Assembly: GCA_035294465.1 (NCBI GenBank)
Contig: DATGKW010000192.1
Location: 1-32,393, forward strand
Direction: 5' to 3'
Length of the DNA: 32,393 bases
Source: Paraktedonobacter sp035294465
GTDB lineage: Bacteria > Chloroflexota > Ktedonobacteria > Ktedonobacterales > Ktedonobacteraceae
Part shown: positions 23,521 through 31,902 of the stretch, piece after piece
Numbering within the stretch: the stretch's first letter is position 1
Layout of the letters: every line of letters starts with the position of its first letter
Notes under the pieces: generated by a model
Told to the model about the DNA's origin: nothing
The model's input: the letters and a program-made list of their open reading frames with translations, nothing else
Database searches by the model: none
Position numbers and translations under genes: made by a program

Positions 23521-24063
23521 ATGGCAGATGAATATTACCGCGTATGCAGGCAATGCATGAAGACTGGCCCCGCAATGGCACAGTTTTGCAGCCATTGTGG
23601 CCAACCAATGCCTAAAGAGGTCGAGATTTTTTTGTCTTATGCCCGCGAAGACCAAAAGCTTCTCAATGAGCTGCTCAAGCATCTGGCTATTCTCAAGCGT
23701 ACAGGCATAGCGATACTCTGGCAGGATCAGGATATCAGTGGCGGGACAGAATGGAGAAAGGCGCTAGATAAGCACATGGATACCTCCGATATTATTCTGC
23801 TCCTGATTAGCTCCGATTTTATTGCCTCCGATTTCTGCTATAGCATTGAAATGCAGCGTGCTATGGAGAGGCACGCGCGTCATGAAGCATGTGTCATTCC
23901 AGTAATTCTGCGTCCTGCTAGCTGGCACACCGCGCCTTTTGCTGTCCTGCAGGCTCTGCCGAAGGATGCCAAACCAGTCGTATCCTGGAGCAACAGAGAT
24001 GAAGCATTTCTCAGCGTAACGAAAGGGATTCGGGACGTGATTAAGGAACGATTTCTTCCCTAG
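23521..24063 (+). CDS. Zinc-ribbon TIR-domain protein
   Basis: A 180-residue protein: an N-terminal zinc ribbon with Cys9, Cys12, Cys23 and Cys26, then a TIR domain (about 34-178). The TIR part shows VEIFLSYAREDQ, LWQDQDISGGTEWRKALD, IILLLISSDFIASDFC and the putative catalytic Glu110 in CYSIEMQRAM. Bacterial TIR domains commonly cleave NAD+ or make cyclic ADP-ribose signals in anti-phage defence. It has no membrane segment or sensor domain of its own. Its position 46 bp after the macrodomain antitoxin, on the same strand, suggests a shared transcript. The start codon ATG 23521 has AAGGATGGG upstream. Standalone zinc-ribbon TIR proteins are known in Chloroflexota, so the linkage might be chance. 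Confidence 0.88.
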   Translation: MADEYYRVCRQCMKTGPAMAQFCSHCGQPMPKEVEIFLSYAREDQKLLNELLKHLAILKRTGIAILWQDQDISGGTEWRKALDKHMDTSDIILLLISSDFIASDFCYSIEMQRAMERHARHEACVIPVILRPASWHTAPFAVLQALPKDAKPVVSWSNRDEAFLSVTKGIRDVIKERFLP

Positions 24064-24115
24064 TGCGAAAGCAAGGATAAAGGAAAGTGGACGGAGATAA
24101 GCTCACATTCATGCC

Positions 24116-24150
24116 TATCGTCCTCGCCCAAATACTGGGCGAGGACGATA
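24116..24150. terminator. Bidirectional terminator, perfect 15-bp stem
   Basis: The arms 24116-24130 and 24136-24150 are exact reverse complements, GC-rich, with a 5-base loop, between the convergent TIR and Asp-box protein genes. No long T run on either side. A perfect 10-bp palindrome, AAGACGTCTT, follows at 24154-24163. Confidence 0.75.
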
Positions 24151-24184
24151 AGTAAGACGTCTTCTGGGGAGGCATGTCAGAAGA

Positions 24185-25738
24185 TTATGCGCCGGTATGA
24201 TAATTCTTTTTCGATTGATCTCCTCCCGGTACAGCGTTCGGAGCCGCTTTTGAAGCAGGAAGCGTCTCGCATCCATTCGATCCGCCGGTTAGAGGAATGC
24301 TGGCAGCATACATGGCCTGGTGAAGAGTCGTGCCGGTGGGAGCCGTCGCGACCGGGACTACTGCCACAGCCTGGTTGAGCGAGATCGCGGAGGTGATATA
24401 GTCGCCAGTCATATAACCAGCTTCTGTAATTGCCCACCAGTCCGGGACCGTTGGCCCTGCCAGAGTCTGAGGCTGGCTCCAGGTTGCTCCGCCGTTGGTG
24501 GACGTTGCCAGACCGACGTATGCCTGGCAATTTGTGGCGTCGCAGTTGCCCGCGTTCGCCCAGTAATAATAGTCTACGGCCAGGTGCGCGCTGCTGCCTG
24601 CTGTGTTGCTATCGACTGCCAGACCTGCGGTGAGATGTTCGACATCGCTGCCAACAGGATCCAGGGGGATGCGTTGCAGTGGTGTCCAGGTCAAACCATC
24701 GGTCGAGGTCGTCATGACAATATCGTCAGTGGTGTTGCCGGTTTCGTTGGCCTGACAGTCTGACTCGAAGTAACAGCCTGCCCAGACCAGGTAGACCTTG
24801 CCGGACGCATCGGTTCGTGCGGAAGGCAGTGATCCGCCTCGGTAGAACGGATCCGCCGTGCCAGAGTATTCCGAAGGTGCAACCTCCTCCAGATCGGTCC
24901 AACTCGCTCCTCCATCGATAGAACGATAGGAATAGATGCCCTCAGCACCTGTTGTGTTGTCATAGCCATAGATGGGAACAATCACATGGCCATTGGGTTG
25001 TACAACCGGCTGCCCGCCCACTGCGAAGAAGGATTGGCTGGCCGGGCTTACCGCTGCCGACCAGGTGAGACCTCCATCTGTGGAGTAGCTCATCATAATC
25101 TGACCATCAGCGTTCACGTTGTCCCATTGCTCGTAACACCGACCATAGTAGGGGCTGCTGCGATAATGATCACAGACAATCCAGTCTTTATCAAAGTAAT
25201 CGCTTGGACCACTGGCGGCAACCAGCACCGGATTGCTCCAGGTCAATCCATTGGGTGAGCGTTCGACCACGATAGCAGAACTGCCTGAAGAGTTCTCGAA
25301 GTAGGTCTTGGCGACCAGCACCGAGGCCAGCCAGACATGATGAGCCTGGTCATAGACCACGACTGCATTACTAGCGCGGGCATAGGAGCCGCCGGCGTAG
25401 ACCGTCAGGCCGGGCAAAATGCCTACTTTCCAGGTCTTGCCAGCATCAAGGGAAGTGGCCCAGAGAATCCCCGATGATCCGCCGTTGGTGGCAAAGCGGC
25501 CACTCTGGAATACGGAGACCACGGTAGAGCCGTAAGAGAAGGTCGATGGCTCTACCTGCGTTTGATGCTGCGAGGTGCTATTGGTGAATGGATCGCTGCT
25601 GATCTGCCGGGCAAGAGAAGACGCCGCGTGGGCCTGTATCTGGCGCAGCGTGGCGAAACTCAGACCCGCGACAAGCGCAAGGGTTGTGAAGAGGAGAGAA
25701 ATGATAAAGTACTTACGGCGCGCTAAAAAGACTTGCAT
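24185..25738 (-). CDS. Secreted Asp-box (sialidase/BNR-fold) beta-propeller protein
   Basis: A 517-residue exported protein. The N-terminus has a basic stretch and a long hydrophobic segment (about residues 10-30), a signal peptide or anchor. The rest carries at least five Asp-box motifs of the S-x-D-x-G-x-T-W type: TSLDAGKTW, STDGGLTW, SIDGGASW, STDGLTW and STNGGATW. They mark the blades of a six-bladed propeller of sialidase/BNR type. I do not see the arginine triad and Tyr/Glu pair that would prove sialidase activity, so exo-sialidase is only one option; many relatives are adhesive or of unknown substrate. ATG 25738 has AAGGAA close upstream. A single-gene unit. Confidence 0.83.
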   Translation of the reverse strand: MQVFLARRKYFIISLLFTTLALVAGLSFATLRQIQAHAASSLARQISSDPFTNSTSQHQTQVEPSTFSYGSTVVSVFQSGRFATNGGSSGILWATSLDAGKTWKVGILPGLTVYAGGSYARASNAVVVYDQAHHVWLASVLVAKTYFENSSGSSAIVVERSPNGLTWSNPVLVAASGPSDYFDKDWIVCDHYRSSPYYGRCYEQWDNVNADGQIMMSYSTDGGLTWSAAVSPASQSFFAVGGQPVVQPNGHVIVPIYGYDNTTGAEGIYSYRSIDGGASWTDLEEVAPSEYSGTADPFYRGGSLPSARTDASGKVYLVWAGCYFESDCQANETGNTTDDIVMTTSTDGLTWTPLQRIPLDPVGSDVEHLTAGLAVDSNTAGSSAHLAVDYYYWANAGNCDATNCQAYVGLATSTNGGATWSQPQTLAGPTVPDWWAITEAGYMTGDYITSAISLNQAVAVVPVATAPTGTTLHQAMYAASIPLTGGSNGCETLPASKAAPNAVPGGDQSKKNYHTGA

Positions 25739-26119
25739 AGGTTCCTTCGCTTTCTTTCCAAATGGTTCATGAAATGTGACATTTAGACTGAAATAGCCTT
25801 TCTGAAAGAGTAGATAGCTAATCAGCGAGGTTTTTCATCCCTCGAAAGAGTTTATCGGAGTTCTTTCACAGTTTTGCTGTGAATTCTGACCGTGTTTTTG
25901 CTCTGTCAAGAAAGTCGCAATTTCTGATCTCTTTGTTTCTTTCATGCCAAGAAGGCAGGACTCATGGGGTAGCACGAATGGGAGAGGTACGCTGATTTTC
26001 TCTCTTGCGCTCCGGCTTGCCGGCGCATAGAATAGGGCTGACCCTTTCTACGGCGCAACTCCGCAGGTAGTGCGAGCGTAAATAGGAGTAGAGGAAAGAG
26101 AGTCAGAGGTAGGATCGAG
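25739..26119. other. Divergent intergenic region
   Basis: Space between the Asp-box protein gene (minus) and the kinase gene (plus), about 380 bp. It should hold both promoters. I see a short GCCGG-type inverted repeat near 26012-26024 and no frame with coding character. Confidence 0.5.
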
Positions 26120-28030
26120 TTGGCTTATTGTCTAAATCCGCGCGCGTCCGGTATGCACGAAAATCCTCCGCAGGCGGTTACGTGCCGGAACTGCGACTTC
26201 CTGGTGCAGGGAGCGCGTATTGGCAGTTATGAGGTAGTGGCTTTTGTTGGCACGGGCAGCTATGGTCACGTCTATCAGGTGCGCGAACCGGCACCGCTCA
26301 GCCGCATTCTGGCTCTCAAGGTCCTGCGTTTCGAGCAATTCTCCGAACAGGCTCGCGATAACTTCTTCGACGAGGCTCAGCGCATTGCCAATCTACAGCA
26401 CCCAAACATCCTCCCCGTCTATAACTTTGGCCAGTTGACCGATGGACGCCCCTACCTCGTGATGGAGTATGCGCCGCGCACGATCCTCGATCTTTTTCTC
26501 AAACCCGATGGTGCGCGCCGCCTGGCTTTCGCGGAAGAGCTTCTTCCATATGTCCAGCAAGCTGCATCGGCTCTTTTCTATGTCCATGAGAGTGGTCTGA
26601 TCCACCAGGATATCAAGCCCGCTAATCTGCTGATCGGGCGTAGCGGGCAGATTCTGCTCTCAGACTTCGGGGCTACCTTCTATCTGGGAATGCAGACGCA
26701 TGCCACGCTTGGCGAAGTCACGGGAACTGCCGCCTATATGCCCCCGGAACAATGGCAGGGCACTCCGCGCCGCCAATCTGATCAGTACGCTCTGGCAGTT
26801 TGTGTCTACGAACTGCTCGCCGGGCGCACGCCTTTTACGTATCGTATGATGGAACAGATGTGGAACGCGCATCTCAAAGAGCCGCCTGCGCCGCCGCAGC
26901 AGTGGAATCAGCGCGTGCCTGCCGAAGTCGGAGCAGTCCTTCTGCGCGCGCTGGCGAAGAATTATCAGCAGCGCTACCGCACGGTTGTCGAGTTCGCCAG
27001 CAGCTATGCGGACGCTGTCAAAGTTGCTCAGCAGCGCTACGTCTGCCAGGTCTGTAAATTTCAGAATCGCACCGGTGCCCAGCGCTGCGCCAACTGTGGA
27101 AGCGCCGATGATGACCGCCTCTGCCCATTCTGCGACACACCAATCCGCTTTGGCCAGCGCTGCTGTGCCATCTGTGGCCGCCTGACCATTCCGCCTCTCT
27201 TGATCCCGCATAGCCCGGTGGCCGGCGTCGAGGTTCGCCAGGGCCGCTATATCATCAAACATGTTCTCAAAGATAGCGAGGGAACAAACGTACTGGCCGC
27301 ACTGGCCCTGGATACGCAGAAGCGCAACGAGCGCGTGTTTCTCAAGCGCTGGGAATGCATCGATCTGCCCCTGGCGCGACGCGCTCGCGAGCTGGTTCAC
27401 TACGAACAGGCCAGCGAACCCCTCACGCGCCTCAAACATCCGCTGGTCCCGCATGTCCTGGATCGCTTCGTCGAGGGACGGCACTATTACATCATTCTGA
27501 ATTATATCCCTGGCGAGAGCCTGGAGGAGCGGCTGCTTAAGCTGCTCAGGCCGGTGCCGGAGCGCGAGGTCATCGGATATATGAATACCCTGCTCAACAT
27601 TCTTATCGGGCTGGAGCAGATGAAGCCGCCCCTGCGTCACTTTGATGTCTCGCCGGCCAATATCATTATCGAACAGAAACGCGGACGCGCCATTCTGACT
27701 GGCTTCCAGCTTCCACCGCCCCCGTCAGAGAAACAGGACGCGCTCAGTCGTCACCGCACCACGCGCAAAATCGCCGTGTCACCCTACCTGCCGGTCAGGG
27801 ACCAGCTCTACGACCAGCGCACCTGCATCTATATGCTGGCCGCGAGTATGCACCATGCGCTCACCAACCATGCGCCGCCTCATTATCCTGCTTATCCGGC
27901 CGTGCGTCTGCTCAACCCCGACATCTCGCCCGAACTAGAACGCATTCTCGGCCTCGCGCTCATGGAGGACGCCGCAGCGCGTTACCAGAGCTACGATGCC
28001 ATGCAGCGTGATCTGAAGAAACTGCTCTAG
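26120..28030 (+). CDS. Ser/Thr protein kinase with central zinc ribbons and a C-terminal pseudokinase
   Basis: A 636-residue cytosolic signalling protein. Order: a partial N-terminal zinc ribbon (Cys4, Cys22, Cys25, with one expected Cys missing); an active Hanks-type kinase (about 35-300) with GTGSYG loop 44-49, Lys67, Glu85, HQDIKPAN 162-169, DFG 182-184 and PPE 208-210; two zinc ribbons (Cys309/312/323/326 and Cys335/338/349/352); and a second kinase-like domain (about 375-636) with Lys409, RHFDVSPANI but TGF at 527-529 in place of DFG, hence a likely pseudokinase. No membrane helix. The start is TTG 26120, supported by GTAGGA upstream and by the family-like MAYCLNP N-terminus; the first ATG (26153) would cut into that ribbon. 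It ends 3 bp from the convergent citrate synthase gene. Confidence 0.9.
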   Translation: MAYCLNPRASGMHENPPQAVTCRNCDFLVQGARIGSYEVVAFVGTGSYGHVYQVREPAPLSRILALKVLRFEQFSEQARDNFFDEAQRIANLQHPNILPVYNFGQLTDGRPYLVMEYAPRTILDLFLKPDGARRLAFAEELLPYVQQAASALFYVHESGLIHQDIKPANLLIGRSGQILLSDFGATFYLGMQTHATLGEVTGTAAYMPPEQWQGTPRRQSDQYALAVCVYELLAGRTPFTYRMMEQMWNAHLKEPPAPPQQWNQRVPAEVGAVLLRALAKNYQQRYRTVVEFASSYADAVKVAQQRYVCQVCKFQNRTGAQRCANCGSADDDRLCPFCDTPIRFGQRCCAICGRLTIPPLLIPHSPVAGVEVRQGRYIIKHVLKDSEGTNVLAALALDTQKRNERVFLKRWECIDLPLARRARELVHYEQASEPLTRLKHPLVPHVLDRFVEGRHYYIILNYIPGESLEERLLKLLRPVPEREVIGYMNTLLNILIGLEQMKPPLRHFDVSPANIIIEQKRGRAILTGFQLPPPPSEKQDALSRHRTTRKIAVSPYLPVRDQLYDQRTCIYMLAASMHHALTNHAPPHYPAYPAVRLLNPDISPELERILGLALMEDAAARYQSYDAMQRDLKKLL

Positions 28031-28033
28031 AGT

Positions 28034-29158
28034 TTATCCTCGTTGCTCAATTGGGACAAAGGGCACGTTCTTGGGGCCGACATATTCGGCGCGCGGGCGG
28101 ATCAGGCGATTGTTGTCATATTGCTCTAGTACGTGCGAGGTCCATCCGGTGATGCGGCTACAAGCAAACATGGGAGTATCCAGATCGATGGGAATACCCA
28201 TCATATAGTAGACTGAGGCGGAATAGAAGTCGACATTGGCATTCAGACCCTTATGTTCCTTGATATAGGCTTCGATCCGGCGGGACATCTCGTACCAGCG
28301 GCTGTCACCGGTACGCCGACCCAGCTCTTCGGACATCTTGCGCAGATGGGTCGCGCGCGGATCTTCCGTTTTATAGACGCGATGGCCGAAGCCCATAATG
28401 CGGTCCTTCCGCTCCAGAGCGGCTTGCAGATACGTCTCGGTATTATTCACATCGCCAATTTTTAGCAGCATACGCATGACCTGCTCGTTTGCTCCGCCGT
28501 GCAATGGGCCTGAGAGTGCGCCAATTGCGGAGGTAATCGCGGCATACATCCCGGCCAGAGTCCCGGCGGTCACTCGTGCTGCGAACGTGGAGGCGTTCAA
28601 CTCGTGATCGGCATGCAGGATCAGCACGATATCCAGCATTCTAGCTATGGCTGGATCGGGCATCTCGCCCTTGAGCATATACAGGAAATTTGTCGCGTGG
28701 TCGCCATCGGTCAGGGGAGCCACTGGGTTCAATCCCTTGCGCAGGCGTTCCCAGGTTGCCACAATGGTTGGCATCACGGCAGTGAGTTGAATAGCGCGGC
28801 GGCGGTTGGCTGTGGGGGACTTGTCGTGGGGGGTGGGATCGAACATGGACAGAGCGGAAACGGTCGTGCGGAGAACATCCATCGGGGTAGAGGTCCTGGG
28901 CAGCATGTGCAGGAATTCGCCAATTGGACCGGGTAATGTGCGTGCTGCCCAGAGTTGCTCCTTCACCTCTGCAAGTTGCGACTTCGTGGGGAGCGTGCCG
29001 TGCCAGAGGAGGTAAGCTGTTTCTTCAAAGCTGGCGTGATCTGCCAGGTCGTGAATATCTACACCAAAGTACGTCAACTTCCCAAGTTTACCGTCAAGGT
29101 CGCAGATATAGGAATGTGCCGCTACGATATCTTCGAGTCCACCGGTGGTAGTAGTCAT
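28034..29158 (-). CDS. Citrate synthase (type II small form)
   Basis: A 374-residue citrate synthase, joining oxaloacetate and acetyl-CoA at the entry of the TCA cycle. Catalytic parts are in place: His in LILHADHELNAST, His in SGPLHGGANEQVM, the MGFGHRVYKTEDPRA substrate loop, and the Asp of NVDFYSASVYY. The length and pattern fit the Gram-positive/CitZ-like short form; a 2-methylcitrate synthase role cannot be ruled out. The frame extends to 29335, but ATG 29158 has a strong GGAGG seven bases upstream and the right N-terminus (GGLEDIVAAHSYICDLDG). Transcribed alone from the promoter at 29306-29335, with a leader of about 140 bases containing a small GCTTC/GAAGC hairpin. Confidence 0.95.
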   Translation of the reverse strand: MTTTTGGLEDIVAAHSYICDLDGKLGKLTYFGVDIHDLADHASFEETAYLLWHGTLPTKSQLAEVKEQLWAARTLPGPIGEFLHMLPRTSTPMDVLRTTVSALSMFDPTPHDKSPTANRRRAIQLTAVMPTIVATWERLRKGLNPVAPLTDGDHATNFLYMLKGEMPDPAIARMLDIVLILHADHELNASTFAARVTAGTLAGMYAAITSAIGALSGPLHGGANEQVMRMLLKIGDVNNTETYLQAALERKDRIMGFGHRVYKTEDPRATHLRKMSEELGRRTGDSRWYEMSRRIEAYIKEHKGLNANVDFYSASVYYMMGIPIDLDTPMFACSRITGWTSHVLEQYDNNRLIRPRAEYVGPKNVPFVPIEQRG

Positions 29159-29305
29159 ATATTTCCTCCAAAGGGATGTGCGCTTCGTCGAATCGTTGGC
29201 AATGCGGGTCGGCATCCGGCATTGATGGCGGGTGTCGCGGAACTGTTGCTTCCCCGGCGAAGCAGACAACTTTCTCCACAACAAAGTGATGTTGTTTTGT
29301 AAAGT

Positions 29306-29335
29306 ATTATAAACATGCGCATCCGTCAAGGTCAA
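29306..29335 (-). promoter_or_regulatory. Promoter of the citrate synthase gene
   Basis: On the minus strand TTGACC (29335-29330) and TATAAT (29311-29306) are 18 bp apart. A second TTGAC follows closely inside the spacer. The -10 box is perfect consensus. Confidence 0.7.
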
Positions 29336-29417
29336 GGCAACTGGCTAACGCTTTTTCCTTCACCGGCCCAGTACGAGGATTGATATATGACTGTTTTACG
29401 GCATATGCTATAGAGAG

Positions 29418-29448
29418 CCGATTTATCGTGCTCTCTCCCGATTTATCG
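29418..29448. promoter_or_regulatory. Direct repeat of CCGATTTATCG
   Basis: Two exact 11-base copies at 29418-29428 and 29438-29448, 20 bp apart (about two helical turns); each contains the inverted core CGAT-TT-ATCG. They lie 85-115 bp upstream of the citrate synthase promoter and could bind a regulator. The remaining 29336-29628 interval shows nothing else. Confidence 0.35.
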
Positions 29449-29628
29449 AGGAGCTTCTGCCCTGCACCAATGCCGCTAGAACCGTACCTGTCCGGTGAAT
29501 GTGACAAGGCGTTTCGTCGTGGTAGCAGGCTGATCACACAGCGACGGGCCCACGCTGAAGCGGGGCAGGACACGCTCAAGCGGCCCTCTATGGCATACTT
29601 TTCGAGGATTTCATGTATAAAGAAAAAT

Positions 29629-31053
29629 TCAAGATCTCACCGCTTCTTTCTGTACTAGTGAAGGCTCAGCGCGTTCGTTTTCTCTTGCGGCGGTGGACGT
29701 CTTCTCCTGCAAACGGGCGCGATAGCGAGTCTCGATGGCTTTGCGCCAGCGATCACCGAGCTTCATGCCGGGCTTCTCTATCCATAAGTAAGTGAGGAAG
29801 CAGAAAGGCACGATTACGACGCATACCCAGAGCCAGAAGAAAACGTAGGCGAGGTAGAATTGCAGGCTGTAGGCGAGCGGATGACTCAGACCCGGTAACA
29901 GGGGCAGTACGCGAGTCTCGAAAAAGACGATCAGAGGTAGATGCCAGATGTAGAGGCTGTAAGAGATCAGCCCGATCCAGCGCAGCGGCATCCAGCTAAA
30001 TGGCCGCTGTAGCGTGGGTGGTCCAAAGAGAATAGCCACAATGCATATGCCGTAGCCCCAGGCCAGCACCATTTCGCTCAGCCAGCTAAAGTAGGGCATC
30101 AGAGGATTCAGGAACGGCCACGCGGGCTTAACGGACTGAAAGTGCCACATAGCTGAGAAAACCAGGATCAGTATGCCCGCGCCCCATAGCCACAGGCTCA
30201 GCCGCCGCAGCGTGTACGCGAAAGGATGGTCGGGAGACTGGTTCTGCGCGTAAATATAGCACAGGCTGGCCAGCATACCCACCGCGAAATCCTCAGTATA
30301 CTTGCCTGTTTGACCAAAGGTGAAGAAGAGCACTACGTTAAGAGCCGGGCGCGGTACCAGAAAGGTCGCCGCCGGGTGTTGCTGGAAATAGAAGCCCCAG
30401 AAACGCACAAAGAGGCCCAGCGCGATTACACCGAGCAGGCAACATGTCACGGCCCGCAGCCGATATCTAAGTGGCACCCATCTGACCAATAGCAGGATGG
30501 TCAGCGCAATCAGCGGCAAGACCATGTAGAATTGCCATTCTGTCGCCAGCGTCCAGTAGGGGCCGTTCAACTGTCTGAAGGTGAGTGGCGAAGAATCCAT
30601 GAGGAACGTCAGAAATAGCCCGAAGTTGAACAGGTGCGCGGGCTGCAAGTAATCGGGCTGAGTCAGCAAAACCAGAATCAGTAGTGAGCTATAATATCCT
30701 GGCATAATACGCAGCGCTCGCCGCAAATAGAACGTGCGAGTCAGCGGCCAGCGTGTATCGGTGAGGAGAGACTTCGCGTAGGGCATAAAAAGCAGAAAGC
30801 CAGACAGAACGAAGAAGAGCGTTACTCCCGTTCCTCCAGCGATTGCGACAGCGGAGGCCAGCGGATTCGTATGCCAGTCCCATAATTTCTCGTAGTTGCC
30901 GTTTGTCCAATCGATATGAAAAGCGATCACAAAGAGAATCGCGCATGCTCTGACGCCGTCTAGCACCGCGATGGTATTTTTCTGTCGATCGTGTTTTTCT
31001 TCTTCAAACACCGTTTTCAACCAGCGTATAGCCGGCTGGAGAACGTTTTTCAT
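29629..31053 (-). CDS. Acyltransferase-3 family membrane protein (OafA/YrhL-like)
   Basis: A 474-residue integral membrane acyltransferase with about ten hydrophobic helices, the family that transfers acetyl or similar groups to sugars of surface polysaccharides, lipids or antibiotics. Family marks: LDGVRACAILFVIAFHI with the conserved Arg and His near the N-terminus, GVTLFFVLSGFLLF, YLRRALRIMPGYY, and late in the protein RWIGLISYSLYIWHLP. The C-terminal tail is charged and soluble. ATG 31053 is chosen, with AAAGGGA five bases upstream; the frame extension to 31080 is disfavoured. No glycosyltransferase or polymer genes are adjacent, so the acceptor is unknown. Confidence 0.9.
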   Translation of the reverse strand: MKNVLQPAIRWLKTVFEEEKHDRQKNTIAVLDGVRACAILFVIAFHIDWTNGNYEKLWDWHTNPLASAVAIAGGTGVTLFFVLSGFLLFMPYAKSLLTDTRWPLTRTFYLRRALRIMPGYYSSLLILVLLTQPDYLQPAHLFNFGLFLTFLMDSSPLTFRQLNGPYWTLATEWQFYMVLPLIALTILLLVRWVPLRYRLRAVTCCLLGVIALGLFVRFWGFYFQQHPAATFLVPRPALNVVLFFTFGQTGKYTEDFAVGMLASLCYIYAQNQSPDHPFAYTLRRLSLWLWGAGILILVFSAMWHFQSVKPAWPFLNPLMPYFSWLSEMVLAWGYGICIVAILFGPPTLQRPFSWMPLRWIGLISYSLYIWHLPLIVFFETRVLPLLPGLSHPLAYSLQFYLAYVFFWLWVCVVIVPFCFLTYLWIEKPGMKLGDRWRKAIETRYRARLQEKTSTAARENERAEPSLVQKEAVRS

Positions 31054-31176
31054 GGGGTCCCTTTCTTTTTGGGGATGCAAAGTCTCTTCTCAAGCTCCTC
31101 AAAATAGTAACGAATCACCGCTACAAAAAGACATCTCTTTGACGTTTGGCCTAGCATGAGTTGGATTCCCAGATCT

Positions 31177-31198
31177 GCACAGAACAAGGAAACTGTGC
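31177..31198. promoter_or_regulatory. Inverted repeat at the sigma-factor promoter
   Basis: GCACAG (31177-31182) and CTGTGC (31193-31198) are exact reverse complements around a 10-base spacer, directly before a TACACT -10-like box (31199-31204). A repressor or activator site is possible for the sigma/anti-sigma operon. Confidence 0.4.
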
Positions 31199-31239
31199 TA
31201 CACTAGTGCGAACAAGAGGGAAAAGAAGTGAGGCCGTCG

Positions 31240-31878
31240 ATGGCAGAAACTCTGCGCGAGGATGAGGCACAGCTCATTGCCCGCAGCCAGCAGGGGGATA
31301 TCAGCGCGTTCAATCAGCTGGTCCTGCGCTATCAGCAGGCTGTCTATAACGTGGTCCTGCGTATGCTCGGCGACCGCGAGGTTGCCGCTGATATTACTCA
31401 GGACACATTTATCGCGGCTTTGCGCGCAATCTCTTCTTTTCGGGCCGGCTCCTCGTTTCGCGCCTGGCTTTTACGTATCGCTTCCAATCAGGCGTGTGAT
31501 CACTGGCGGCGCACACACCGGCACACCCAGGAGTCGCTTGATAGCCTTATTGACGAAGAAGAGCCGCGCACATCTGGCGTGTTAAGCAACCTGATCGCTA
31601 CAGGGGATCAGGTCAACCCGGAAGAGAGCTTACTGGCTCATGAACTCCAGGACCTGATCGCTCGCGGCTTGCAAGAACTCTCCCTGGAGCAGCGTGTCGC
31701 GGTGATTCTCTGCGATATCCAGGGGCTTTCTTACGAAGAGATCGCTATCGCGACGCAAGCAACGCTGGGGACGGTGCGCTCGCGCATCGCGCGGGGGCGC
31801 CTGCGCCTGCGTGATTATCTTTATCGGCACCGGGAACTTTTGCCACGGAGCTATCGTTTACTCTCTGACAGAGAGTGA
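31240..31878 (+). CDS. ECF-type RNA polymerase sigma factor
   Basis: A 212-residue extracytoplasmic-function sigma factor. Region 2 reads FNQLVLRYQQAVYNVVLRML, then AADITQDTFIAALRAISSFR and FRAWLLRIASNQACDHWRR, which bind core polymerase and the -10 element. Region 4 reads LSLEQRVAVILCDIQGLSYE with TLGTVRSRIARGRLRLRDYL, the helix-turn-helix for the -35 element. ATG 31240 is chosen with GTGAGG (31228-31233) upstream; the GTG within that site at 31228 is in frame but less likely. The anti-sigma gene starts 24 bp after its stop, so the two form an operon and the sigma factor is probably held inactive by the partner at the membrane. Confidence 0.94.
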   Translation: MAETLREDEAQLIARSQQGDISAFNQLVLRYQQAVYNVVLRMLGDREVAADITQDTFIAALRAISSFRAGSSFRAWLLRIASNQACDHWRRTHRHTQESLDSLIDEEEPRTSGVLSNLIATGDQVNPEESLLAHELQDLIARGLQELSLEQRVAVILCDIQGLSYEEIAIATQATLGTVRSRIARGRLRLRDYLYRHRELLPRSYRLLSDRE

Positions 31879-31902
31879 TCTTCCCAGGAGTGGAGTACAG
31901 GT

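Noticed and set aside
24185..25738. Naming the Asp-box protein a true sialidase
   Set aside because: Asp boxes show the propeller fold, but the arginine triad and catalytic Tyr/Glu could not be identified.
26660..27640. Long minus-strand open frame of 326 codons
   Set aside because: It lies wholly inside the kinase gene, opposite its zinc ribbons and both kinase-domain segments; it is a shadow caused by GC-rich codon use, with no domain character.
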